A stretch of 13,395 nt of DNA from an uncultured Eubacteriales bacterium (lineage in GTDB: Bacteria > Bacillota > Clostridia > Oscillospirales > CAG-272), in contig CASEEB010000047.1 in NCBI GenBank assembly GCA_949286815.1, forward strand, positions 1 to 13,395. The letters run 5' to 3'. This document shows, piece by piece, positions 1 through 6,774 of the stretch (position 1 is the stretch's first letter; each line of letters begins with the position of its first letter). The notes below the pieces were generated by a model. The model was not told the origin of the DNA. It worked only from the letters and a program-made list of their open reading frames with translations, and made no database searches. Position numbers and translations under genes: made by a program.

Positions 1-618
1 TCGTCTTTCCAAAGACTTGCCGACAATGTCGCGAAGATCGCGGCGGGGCGCAGAAACACCTTTTATACAGACAATGACGGAAAATTGTACGCGTTGGGCG
101 ACAACAGGTGGAACAAGGTGCACACGGGGTCTGTCGGGGATATGGTAACGCCGTATCTTGTGACAGAGGATGTGAAGAATGTCTTTGGCGGCGAGCATCA
201 GACGCTTGTACTGAAGAACGACGGAACGCTTTACTATGTCGGTTGGAGAAGATTTGACAGCTTTGAACAGACCGAGAGTCAGCCCGACTGTCCCAACGGG
301 GTGCTTTACAAGGTCTGTGAGAATGTAACCGACGCGGAGATACAGGACTCCCATATCGTGGCTCTGCTTGAGGACGGAAGCGTCTTCGGATACGGGCTCA
401 ACACATACGGTCAGATAAAACCCGGAGGGCAGGGGAGCGTGGTCGGAAGCGCGGAGAAAATAACCGACGGAGCCGTAAGCGTCGCGGCAGGGTCGGGATT
501 TACCGCGGTGCTGAAACGTGACGGCAGCATTGTGACTTACGGGTCAAACAACGCCGGTCAGGCGGGAAACGGACAAATGTCGCAGAATGTGGACGGCGCG
601 ACGGCGATTTTTGACTGA
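1..618 (+). CDS. RCC1-repeat (regulator of chromosome condensation-like) protein, 3' end only
   Basis: The frame is open from the first base and ends at TGA 616-618, so the N-terminus lies outside the window and 205 residues are visible. At least four RCC1-type repeats can be seen, each with the pattern V..(I/V).AG..(H/F)T..L..DG.L..(Y/W)G.N: around residues 10-37 (AAGRRNTFYTDNDGKLYALG), 58-82, 108-138 (DSHIVALLEDGSVFGYG) and 158-192 (AAGSGFTAVLKRDGSIVTYG). Such repeats normally build a seven-bladed propeller used for protein binding. In Clostridia these proteins are often secreted or surface-attached, but that cannot be judged here because the N-terminus is missing. The chain stops directly after the last repeat, with no C-terminal anchor or sorting signal. 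A TTG at 85 is internal to a repeat and is not a real start. The family call is good; the cellular role is unknown. Confidence 0.85.
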   Translation, partial: SSFQRLADNVAKIAAGRRNTFYTDNDGKLYALGDNRWNKVHTGSVGDMVTPYLVTEDVKNVFGGEHQTLVLKNDGTLYYVGWRRFDSFEQTESQPDCPNGVLYKVCENVTDAEIQDSHIVALLEDGSVFGYGLNTYGQIKPGGQGSVVGSAEKITDGAVSVAAGSGFTAVLKRDGSIVTYGSNNAGQAGNGQMSQNVDGATAIFD

Positions 619-656
619 TTTATTGTTTTGGATCCGTTATTAAATATACGCAATCA

Positions 657-704
657 AAAACCCCATATTTTCAACCGTCAGACGCGGTCGGAATATGGGG
701 TTTT
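657..704. terminator. Bidirectional rho-independent terminator between convergent genes
   Basis: A perfect 13-bp inverted repeat pairs AAAACCCCATATT (657-669) with AATATGGGGTTTT (692-704). The 22-nt loop can form a small inner ACCG/CGGT stem. T-tracts follow the GC-rich part on both strands, so it can end the RCC1 gene on + and the lysine-rich gene on -. It lies 38 bp after the + stop and 8 bp after the - stop. Confidence 0.9.
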
Positions 705-712
705 CCGTATTG

Positions 713-1054
713 TTATTTTTTCTTTTTCGGCGGTTTGTATTTTTTGAGCGCTTTTGCCTTTTTGACTTTCTTGTCCTTTTTGAGCAGGACCGTGCCGGTC
801 TTTTTGTCTATCTTATAATTTTTCTTGTATTTCTTGTTCTTTTTCTTGTTGTATTGTTTGCGTATTTCGTTTATCTGAGCCAATTTAACCGAGATTTTTT
901 CGGCTTTGTCCAAGATATTGTATATCCTTTCGTTGATGTCCGGCTTTTCGGATTTACGGGGGCTTTTTTTTGTGTCCTGTGAGTTTTTTTCCACAATGTA
1001 TATATTGTATTGGGTACAATTACGGGAGTTTTGTCCGTGTTTTCTCATTTTCAT
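713..1054 (-). CDS. Small lysine-rich basic protein, coupled to the nucleoside phosphorylase gene
   Basis: I do not recognise a family. The product is 113 residues from ATG 1054, or 111 from the second ATG at 1048. About 35 of 113 residues are lysine against about 10 acidic residues, giving a very high positive charge. A less basic N-terminal third leads into a likely amphipathic helix (about residues 40-70, INERIYNILDKAEKISVKLA and onward), then a tail of short K-runs ending in PPKKKK. No signal peptide or membrane segment is visible. The stop of the upstream phosphorylase gene overlaps the first ATG (ATGA, 1054-1051), and a GGAGG sits inside the last phosphorylase codons, so translational coupling is likely. 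A strong terminator follows. Nucleic-acid or ribosome binding is a guess from charge alone. The frame is A-rich and could be spurious, but the placement, ribosome site and terminator argue that it is real. Confidence 0.6.
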   Translation of the reverse strand: MKMRKHGQNSRNCTQYNIYIVEKNSQDTKKSPRKSEKPDINERIYNILDKAEKISVKLAQINEIRKQYNKKKNKKYKKNYKIDKKTGTVLLKKDKKVKKAKALKKYKPPKKKK

Positions 1055-1839
1055 ACACCTCCGTTGTTTTTGTCAAGAATTATCAGTTCTTTGAGCGCGG
1101 CGACTGCTACCTCAATGGCGTCCTCGGTATTGTGGCATTCGTCAAGTCCTCCCGGCAATGAGGCGTTTGCTCTTTCCTGATTCCAGACCGTACAGAAAAC
1201 CGAGCCGCATCTGACGCCAAGGTATGACGCCACCGTAAACAGAGCCGCAGATTCCATTTCACTGGCAAGCACGCCGAGTTTTTTCCACGCGTTCCATTTA
1301 AAGAGCAGCTCGTCTCTCACGGGCATTTTCTCCGGACTGTGCTGACCGTAAAAGGAGTCCTTAGCCTGAACTATGCCGACATGCGTTATCTTTCTGAGCT
1401 TTTTGGCGGCGGAGCACAGCGCGAACAACACCTCCGTGTCGGGAACGGCGGGGAATTCAATGGGGGCGTATTCACGGGACGTTCCGTCCTGTCTCACGGC
1501 TCCGGAGGCTATAACCAGATTGCCGGCTCTCACTTTTTCGCTGATTCCCCCGCAGGTGCCTACACGGATAAAGGTATCCGCGCCGCAGGCTGAAAGTTCT
1601 TCCATGGCGATAGCTGCCGAGGGGCCGCCTATGCCTGTGGAGCAGACCGTAACCCGTTCCCCGGAAAGAATACCCTCGTAAATATTGAATTCACGGTTAG
1701 TCGAGATGTGGCGGGGCTTGTCAAGATATGACGCTATTTTCTCACAGCGTCCGGGGTCTCCCGGGAGAATACAGTATCTTCCGGTCTGACCGCCCGAAAT
1801 ATTTATGTGGTATTGCGTGTCTTTCATCAGCTGAGACAT
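1051..1839 (-). CDS. udp: Nucleoside phosphorylase, uridine phosphorylase family
   Basis: The enzyme should catalyse phosphorolysis of a nucleoside, most likely uridine to uracil and ribose-1-phosphate, in cytosolic pyrimidine salvage. It has 262 residues, close to the usual 250-260. Family motifs appear in order: PGDPGR at 26-31 (phosphate loop), NRE with Arg49, STGIGGPS at 67-74, RVGTCG at 92-97, FYGQ at 163-166 (base pocket), and EMES at 194-197 (ribose binding). The order and spacing follow E. coli Udp closely. One difference stands out: the E. coli GQER base-recognition segment reads GQHS here, so the uracil-contacting arginine is not at the usual place and the base preference may differ. 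ATG 1839 is supported by AAAGGAG 7 nt upstream and a TTGCAA/TATAAT promoter further out. It is transcribed separately from the cardiolipin synthase gene and translationally coupled to the lysine-rich gene. Family certain; substrate less so. Confidence 0.88.
   Translation of the reverse strand: MSQLMKDTQYHINISGGQTGRYCILPGDPGRCEKIASYLDKPRHISTNREFNIYEGILSGERVTVCSTGIGGPSAAIAMEELSACGADTFIRVGTCGGISEKVRAGNLVIASGAVRQDGTSREYAPIEFPAVPDTEVLFALCSAAKKLRKITHVGIVQAKDSFYGQHSPEKMPVRDELLFKWNAWKKLGVLASEMESAALFTVASYLGVRCGSVFCTVWNQERANASLPGGLDECHNTEDAIEVAVAALKELIILDKNNGGV
1058..1062 (-). promoter_or_regulatory. Shine-Dalgarno site deciding the start of the lysine-rich protein
   Basis: GGAGG on the minus strand (1062-1058) lies within the last codons of the phosphorylase gene. 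It is 3 nt from the ATG at 1054 and 9 nt from the in-frame ATG at 1048. The second spacing is closer to optimal, so initiation at 1048 (111 aa) is at least as likely as the overlapping ATG. Confidence 0.6.
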
Positions 1840-2003
1840 TGTTTTGCTCCTTTCGACATTTTCGTCTTTTAATCTGTAATTTACGGACAGCGGGCGGAAC
1901 TGTTAAGAGCCCCGCTTTATATATTTATAAAATTATACGGGATTTTGCGCGGTAATACGGGTTACGACCGGTTGAACAATATTTTCGTTTGCTACATGCA
2001 ATA

Positions 2004-2032
2004 ATTATATCACAACAGGAAAAAATTTGCAA
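2004..2032 (-). promoter_or_regulatory. Sigma-A type promoter for the nucleoside phosphorylase gene
   Basis: On the minus strand TTGCAA (2032-2027) is separated by exactly 17 bp from a perfect TATAAT (2009-2004). It begins just after the cardiolipin synthase stop (2051) and would give a 5' leader of about 155 nt before the phosphorylase ATG. The leader contains only a weak AGCGGG/CCCGCT stem; no known riboswitch is recognisable in it. Confidence 0.75.
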
Positions 2033-2050
2033 TACAGACCGCGTATTTTC

Positions 2051-3622
2051 TTACATAAGCGGGGCGAAGAGCCGGAGAATGTCCTGCAATATCCGGGATA
2101 TAGGATTGCTTTTGCACATTTGAGGGGTGATTTCGGAGCAGTTTTCAAGGGTATTGACAAAATCGTTGTATATATCGGAAATTGTTGAGCTGTCCGCAAG
2201 TCTTACCCCACACTCAAAATGCAGATAAAGCGAACGGAAATCGAGATTGGTTGTTCCAACCGTCGCGACTTTGCCGTCAGACACAAAGGTTTTTGCGTGA
2301 TTGAAGCCGCCCTTGTATTCATATATCTTTATTCCCGCCGCCAGAAGCTCACGGTAAAATGAACGGGTGGTTATATGGACCAGGAGCTTGTCATATACTC
2401 CGGGAGTTATGATTCTTACATCCACTCCGCTTTTGGCTGCCAGCTTCAATTCGGACAGCATCGTTTCGTCAACGATAAGGTACGGGGTATTGATGTATAT
2501 ATACTTTTTCGCGTTCTGAATTATATGGAGATACACGTGTTCACCTACATTCTCCTTGTCGAGAGGACTGTCGGCGTAGGGTTGAACAAAACCGTCGCTC
2601 TCGCTCTCGGAGGTAATATCCGGGTTAGGAGCGTATGAGGCAAAGTCTTCGTCGGTATTGGTGATTGCAGCCCACATGCCCAGAAATATCAGTGTAAGGC
2701 TCCATACGGCGTCACCTGTAATTTTAATCGAGGCGTCCTTCCAATATCCGTGCTTTTCGTAAAGATTTATATATTCGTCCGCAAGGTTGGCGCCTCCCGT
2801 ATACGCGACCTTGCCGTCAATTACTGTGATTTTTCTGTGGTCGCGGTTGTTTTGCAGACCGGTGAATACAGGGCGGAATTTGTTGAATACAACGCATTTA
2901 ATACCGACGCTCTCAAGATATTCCGAGTAATCCTTGGGGAGAGTGAGAAAGCATCCCATGTCGTCATATATCAATCTGACGTCGACTCCCGCTTCGGCTT
3001 TTTCCTTAAGAATTTCGAGCATACTGTCCCAGAATACGCCTTCTTCAATTATGAAGTATTCAAGAAAAATATATTTTTCCGCTTTTTTCAGCTCGCCGAG
3101 CATGTCCTCATACCATACCTCTCCCGGAGCGAGAAATTTGGTCTTTGTATGGGTATATACGGGAAAATTCGCGCTTTCCTGAAGATACCGTATCGCCGGC
3201 GTCTGGTCGGGAATTTCTTTTTCCGCGTCGGGCAGTCTGTCGGGAGCCATCCTGAACAGCTCTTTGGTTTTATTGTGAAATTCCGAAAAGCGCTTGTGGA
3301 CACGTTTTTCCGAGGTTTGCCAGCGGAAGAGCAGATAGAACAGTCCGCCGAAAACCGGCGCGGCAAGTATAATGAAAGTCCAGGTCAGCTTATACGCCGT
3401 TTTCTCATTCTGATTGACTACAATGTGCAGCGCGACTATCAGACTGAGCACGGTCAGAGCGACATATATATACTGAGAGGCAAGGCTTGTGCTGATTATG
3501 ATGTAGGTTAAAAAAACCAGCTGAAGCAAGAGCATGATAATTATGGAAATGCGCTGTCTGCACAAAGCGTAGAACCACTTTTTATGTTTTTTGGATTTAT
3601 TCTTTGTTTTGATTTTATTCAC
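2051..3622 (-). CDS. cls: Cardiolipin synthase (phospholipase D superfamily)
   Basis: The enzyme condenses two phosphatidylglycerol molecules into cardiolipin plus glycerol at the membrane. Numbered from GTG 3622 the protein has 523 residues. It has a lysine-rich cytosolic start, three hydrophobic segments (about 24-45, 50-69, 79-98), then two PLD domains. Each PLD domain holds an HKD motif: HRKITVIDG at 262-270 (His262, Lys264, Asp269) and HAKTFVSDG at 442-450 (His442, Lys444, Asp449). The length is slightly above that of typical Gram-positive Cls because of the third N-terminal segment. The start is uncertain: the GTG lies inside the ribosome-binding sequence, and a better-spaced position three codons later reads ATC. 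The gene follows the Ca2+ ATPase on the same strand but is separated from it by a terminator. The AT-rich 3623-3686 stretch probably holds its promoter, though no convincing -35/-10 pair was found. Confidence 0.92.
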   Translation of the reverse strand: MNKIKTKNKSKKHKKWFYALCRQRISIIIMLLLQLVFLTYIIISTSLASQYIYVALTVLSLIVALHIVVNQNEKTAYKLTWTFIILAAPVFGGLFYLLFRWQTSEKRVHKRFSEFHNKTKELFRMAPDRLPDAEKEIPDQTPAIRYLQESANFPVYTHTKTKFLAPGEVWYEDMLGELKKAEKYIFLEYFIIEEGVFWDSMLEILKEKAEAGVDVRLIYDDMGCFLTLPKDYSEYLESVGIKCVVFNKFRPVFTGLQNNRDHRKITVIDGKVAYTGGANLADEYINLYEKHGYWKDASIKITGDAVWSLTLIFLGMWAAITNTDEDFASYAPNPDITSESESDGFVQPYADSPLDKENVGEHVYLHIIQNAKKYIYINTPYLIVDETMLSELKLAAKSGVDVRIITPGVYDKLLVHITTRSFYRELLAAGIKIYEYKGGFNHAKTFVSDGKVATVGTTNLDFRSLYLHFECGVRLADSSTISDIYNDFVNTLENCSEITPQMCKSNPISRILQDILRLFAPLM

Positions 3623-3629
3623 CCCCTTT
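3619..3629 (-). promoter_or_regulatory. Ribosome binding site overlapping the annotated cls start
   Basis: The minus-strand sequence AAAGGGGGTGA (3629-3619) is a near-perfect anti-SD match (AAAGGAGGTGA), and the GTG start codon (3622-3620) is part of it. A start would normally lie 5-9 nt after it. The in-frame codon at that place is ATC (3613-3611). The spacing is the same as in the propeller hydrolase gene, where GGTGAT is followed by TAAA and ATG. Confidence 0.55.
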
Positions 3630-3686
3630 ATAAAAGAGCGGTAATATACAATTCCTTTATTTTAAATATAAGTATAAATATAAATT

Positions 3687-3714
3687 GCTTTGGAGAAGAT
3701 TTCTTCCCCAAAGC
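3687..3714 (-). terminator. Rho-independent terminator of the Ca2+ ATPase gene
   Basis: On the minus strand GCTTTGGGGAAG (3714-3703) pairs with CTTCTCCAAAGC (3698-3687) around a 4-nt AAAT loop. That is a 12-bp stem with one G-U pair. It starts 6 bp after the ATPase stop and is followed by AATTTATATTT, a T-rich but interrupted tail. It separates the ATPase from cls. Confidence 0.75.
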
Positions 3715-3720
3715 AGCTTA

Positions 3721-6375
3721 TCAGTGTCTGTGTTTGATAAGTCCGATTGCCTTTGATATCTCTATGACCACGAGCGGTACAAGTATCAGCCCCAGACAGA
3801 TAAGATATTCTTTAGCGCTCAGAAGCACAAGTCCGAAAGCGGTATTGATGCCGGGGACAAGCGCGACTATTGCGGTAAGAACGAATGCGACTATTGCCGC
3901 GATATTCAGAGTTCTGTTTTTGAAAAATCCGACTTTAAAGAGCGATCTGTCGGAACGCATGTTGAAAGACTGAACTATTTGCGAGAGAGCCAGAACCAGG
4001 AACGCCATGGTTTCGCCTCTTGCCACCGCTTCGGAATCCACGGCAAGAGCGCGCATCTCTGAAAAAGAAACTCCGCAGCCTATCCAGAACGCCGAGAGTG
4101 TAAGCAACGCGAACATCACTCCCTGTAAGGCTATCCGCACGCCGAATCCGTGAGCGAAAATCCCTTCGTTTTTCGGCTTGGGTTTTTGACTCATTACGCT
4201 TTCCTCAACATTTTCCATGCCCAGGGCAATGGCGGGAAGGCTGTCTGTTACGAGATTTATCCATAGCAGCTGTATCGAGAGCAGGGGAGAATGACTCCAG
4301 ACTATCATTGAAAGAAATACGGTTATGACCTCTCCTATGTTTGTTCCGAGCAGGTATCCCACAACTTTTTTAATATTGGCGTATATTCCGCGGCCTTGCT
4401 TTACCGCCTCGACTATGGTGGCGAAATTGTCGTCGGTCAGCGTCATGTCCGCCGCGCCCTTGGCTACGTCCGTACCCGTTATACCCATGGCGCACCCGAT
4501 ATCGGCGGCTTTAAGCGCGGGCGCGTCGTTGACGCCGTCTCCGGTCATGGAAACTATCTGGTCTTTTTTCTGCCATGCCTTGACTATCCTTATCTTGTTT
4601 TCGGGAGATACTCTGGCGTATACCGAGATTTTTTCGATAACACCGTCAAGTTCCTCATCGCTCATACGGTCAAGCTCGGCGCCGGTTATGGCAAGGTCGC
4701 CGTCCTCAAGAATTCCTATTTCACGCGCTATTGCGGAAGCCGTTACAACGTGGTCTCCGGTGATCATAACCGGTTTTATACCCGCCTCCCGGCAGACTCT
4801 TACGGCTTCCTTGGCTTCGGGACGCGGAGGATCTATCATTCCCACAAGTCCCATAAATATGAGATTGCTCTCAAGCTCCTCGGAGGTGGGGTTTTTGGAT
4901 ACTTCGTCTACGGTTTTGCAGGCTATCGCAAGCACCCGGAGCGCGGATGAACTCATGTGGTCATTGATACGGCGCGCGGTTTCCATATTGCCTGAAACAC
5001 AGCGCGGTACCATCATGTCAAACGCGCCTTTTACGATGACTACAAGTTTGCCGTCAATATTGTTTACAGATGTCATAAGCTTTCTGTCAGAGTCAAACGG
5101 AATTGTCGCGACACGCGGATACATTTTGTTTATCTCGTCTTTGTCTATCCCGTTTTTGCGCGCGGCGGAAATGATTGAAGTTTCGGTCGGGTCTCCTATC
5201 GAGACCTCGCTTCCGTCTTCCTTTATCTCAATTGCCCCGTCGCAGCACAGAGTAGAATATGTGAGCAGCTTTTTTACATTGTCCGCCACGTTTGAGGATA
5301 TGTCGGACTCTGAGTCCTCGCCGTCAATGAACGCTTTGACCAATGTCATTTTGTTCTGCGTCAGGGTTCCGGTTTTGTCCGAGCAAATAACAGAGGCGCT
5401 TCCGAGAGTCTCAACGGCGGGAAGCCGTCTTATAATGGCGTTCTTTTTTACCATTCTCTGAACGCCTATAGAAAGGACTATAGTCACTATTGCGGGCAAC
5501 CCTTCGGGGATGGCCGATACAGCAAGCGAGACTGCCGTCATAAACATATCCATCGGGTCAAGCTTATTGAGAAGTCCGATCGCAAAGATGACGGCGCAGC
5601 ATCCGAGCGCTATAAATCCGAGGTATTTTCCGAGTTTTGCCAGCTTTTGCTGAAGCGGGGTCTGGGTGTCTTCTTCTCCCGAAAGCAGAGCCGCGATTTT
5701 TCCCATTTCCGTACTCATTCCGGTAGCAGTGATTACCGCGACCGCGTTTCCGTAGGTTATGCTGCATCCCGAGAATACCATATTCGAGCGGTCTCCCAAG
5801 GGAGCGTCGGTTGCCGCTACGGCATCGGCGTCTTTTTCTGAAGGCACGGATTCACCGGTAAGAGCGCTTTCTTCACTTTTCAGGTTGACGCTTGAAATAA
5901 GCCTTGCGTCCGCGGGGACAAAATCTCCGGCCTCAAGTTTTATAATGTCGCCCGGAACAAGGTCCTTGGCGTCTATTATTTTTTCTTTTCCGCCTCTTAT
6001 GACTCTTGCGTGGGGTGCGGAGAGATTCTGAAGGGCGTCAAGAGCTTTTTCCGCTTTGTTTTCCTGCATGACGCCGATGATTGCGTTCAGAATAACAATG
6101 GCAAGTATCAGGCAGGGTTCGAAAAATTCGCCGGGATTTTTTTCGATTGCGGCAATGACGAACGAGATAAGCGCGGCAATGATAAGGATTATTATCATTG
6201 CGTCTTTGAACTGTTCAAAGAATCTTTGAATGAAAGTCTTCTTTTTCTTCTCTTTGAGCTTGTTTTCGCCGTATTTTTGCAAAGCGGCGCTTGCGGCGTT
6301 GTCGTCAAGTCCGTTTTGCCTGTCGCTGTTTAGGCTGATTAATACCTCTTCGGTACTCTTGTCGTGAAATGTCAA
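3721..6375 (-). CDS. P-type Ca2+-transporting ATPase (PacL/SERCA-like)
   Basis: A P-type (P2A) cation pump that moves Ca2+ across the cytoplasmic membrane at the cost of ATP. Read from TTG 6375 it has 884 residues, a normal length. In order: an N-terminal cation-ATPase domain (about 5-75), M1-M2, the actuator motif TGES (173-176), M4 PEGLP (290-294), phosphorylation motif DKTGT with Asp333, nucleotide-domain KGA (449-451), hinge TGDGVNDAP (611-619), and M5-M10. Calcium-site residues match SERCA: Glu in PEGLP, Asn679 and Glu682 in M5 (TNIGEV), and Asn707, Thr710 and Asp711 in M6 (NLVTD). This supports Ca2+ rather than Na+/K+ or heavy metals. An ATG at 6474 would add 33 residues that do not resemble the family and would skip the good ribosome site, so TTG is preferred. 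It has its own promoter, a structured leader and a terminator, and it diverges from a TetR regulator. Confidence 0.93.
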   Translation of the reverse strand: MTFHDKSTEEVLISLNSDRQNGLDDNAASAALQKYGENKLKEKKKKTFIQRFFEQFKDAMIIILIIAALISFVIAAIEKNPGEFFEPCLILAIVILNAIIGVMQENKAEKALDALQNLSAPHARVIRGGKEKIIDAKDLVPGDIIKLEAGDFVPADARLISSVNLKSEESALTGESVPSEKDADAVAATDAPLGDRSNMVFSGCSITYGNAVAVITATGMSTEMGKIAALLSGEEDTQTPLQQKLAKLGKYLGFIALGCCAVIFAIGLLNKLDPMDMFMTAVSLAVSAIPEGLPAIVTIVLSIGVQRMVKKNAIIRRLPAVETLGSASVICSDKTGTLTQNKMTLVKAFIDGEDSESDISSNVADNVKKLLTYSTLCCDGAIEIKEDGSEVSIGDPTETSIISAARKNGIDKDEINKMYPRVATIPFDSDRKLMTSVNNIDGKLVVIVKGAFDMMVPRCVSGNMETARRINDHMSSSALRVLAIACKTVDEVSKNPTSEELESNLIFMGLVGMIDPPRPEAKEAVRVCREAGIKPVMITGDHVVTASAIAREIGILEDGDLAITGAELDRMSDEELDGVIEKISVYARVSPENKIRIVKAWQKKDQIVSMTGDGVNDAPALKAADIGCAMGITGTDVAKGAADMTLTDDNFATIVEAVKQGRGIYANIKKVVGYLLGTNIGEVITVFLSMIVWSHSPLLSIQLLWINLVTDSLPAIALGMENVEESVMSQKPKPKNEGIFAHGFGVRIALQGVMFALLTLSAFWIGCGVSFSEMRALAVDSEAVARGETMAFLVLALSQIVQSFNMRSDRSLFKVGFFKNRTLNIAAIVAFVLTAIVALVPGINTAFGLVLLSAKEYLICLGLILVPLVVIEISKAIGLIKHRH

Positions 6376-6383
6376 TTGATTTA

Positions 6384-6388
6384 CCTCC
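6384..6388 (-). promoter_or_regulatory. Shine-Dalgarno site deciding the ATPase TTG start
   Basis: GGAGG on the minus strand (6388-6384), within TTTGGAGGTAAATC, lies 8 nt from TTG 6375. The protein then begins MTFHDKSTEEVL, the expected start of the cation-ATPase N-terminal domain. No comparable site precedes the ATG at 6474. Confidence 0.8.
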
Positions 6389-6525
6389 AAATAAAATTTT
6401 TGACTTAAACCCGGTAATTTTTTAAGTACCGCGGTTTTCAGAATCATAGAAAACCTGTAAGTTTCTGAGTGCACGCCCCTTTCGCATTACGAAAACCAAC
6501 CGGTTTTTTATGATCTCTTCACGTT
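6389..6525 (-). other. Structured 5' leader of the Ca2+ ATPase mRNA
   Basis: About 150 nt separate the predicted transcription start (near 6525) from the TTG start. Three perfect inverted repeats lie in this leader: AAAACC/GGTTTT with a 4-nt loop (6492-6507), GGTTTTC/GAAAACC with a 9-nt loop (6433-6455), and ACTTAAA/TTTAAGT with an 11-nt loop (6403-6427). None has a U-run typical of an attenuator, and none covers the ribosome site. It does not show the conserved loops of the Mn2+ yybP-ykoY riboswitch. Function unknown. Confidence 0.4.
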
Positions 6526-6531
6526 GTCTAC

Positions 6532-6560
6532 ATTATAACATATTGAAATCATAATTTCAA
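6532..6560 (-). promoter_or_regulatory. Sigma-A type promoter of the Ca2+ ATPase gene
   Basis: On the minus strand TTGAAA (6560-6555), a 17-bp spacer and a perfect TATAAT (6537-6532). The -35 box and most of the spacer are covered by the palindrome at 6540-6563. Confidence 0.75.
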
Positions 6561-6563
6561 TAT
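6540..6563. promoter_or_regulatory. Palindromic operator candidate over the ATPase promoter
   Basis: ATATTGAAAT (6540-6549) and ATTTCAATAT (6554-6563) are perfect inverted 10-mers around CATA. The site covers the -35 element and the spacer, where a bound dimer would block RNA polymerase. The divergent TetR-family gene 212 bp away is the obvious candidate ligand; this is inferred from position only. A TATTGAAA half-site recurs at 7290-7297, upstream of metF. Confidence 0.55.
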
Positions 6564-6707
6564 ACATTATTCATTTTTTGCCCAAAATAACACCTCAAAT
6601 CAAACAGTGTCGAAATTTAGGACAGAAAAAAGATTCTGTTACAAATTTTCCCAAAATTTAAATTTGTGAATTTATATTGCAAAAGATGAAAAGTTTCGCG
6701 CAGGGGA

Positions 6708-6736
6708 TTGCAAATTTAAAATAATTATGATAAAAT
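6708..6736 (+). promoter_or_regulatory. Promoter of the TetR-family regulator gene
   Basis: TTGCAA (6708-6713), a 17-bp spacer and TAAAAT (6731-6736). Transcription would start near 6743, after the upstream in-frame ATG at 6727, which supports the GTG at 6775 as the translation start. Confidence 0.6.
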
Positions 6737-6774
6737 ATTACCAATATGTAAAAATCAGAAAGAGAGATAAGCAA

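Noticed and set aside
695..982. Hydrophobic-looking + strand ORF of 95 codons rich in Phe and Leu
   Set aside because: It is the antisense reading of the lysine-rich minus-strand gene (Lys codons AAA/AAG read as Phe/Leu), has no ribosome site, and starts inside the terminator.
2750..3511. 253-codon + strand ORF opposite cardiolipin synthase
   Set aside because: It is a shadow of the conserved cls frame; it resembles no family and lacks start signals.
4325..5461. 378-codon + strand ORF opposite the Ca2+ ATPase
   Set aside because: It lies wholly within the conserved ATPase coding region on the other strand, has a Ser/Ile-rich composition typical of antisense frames, and has no ribosome site.
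6376..6474. 33-residue N-terminal extension of the ATPase from ATG 6474
   Set aside because: No ribosome site precedes that ATG, the added residues do not fit the family, and a good GGAGG stands 8 nt before TTG 6375.
6389..6525. yybP-ykoY Mn2+ riboswitch upstream of the P-type ATPase
   Set aside because: The leader contains GAAAGGGGC but not the conserved GGGGAGUA and ACCUUU segments of that riboswitch in the right arrangement.
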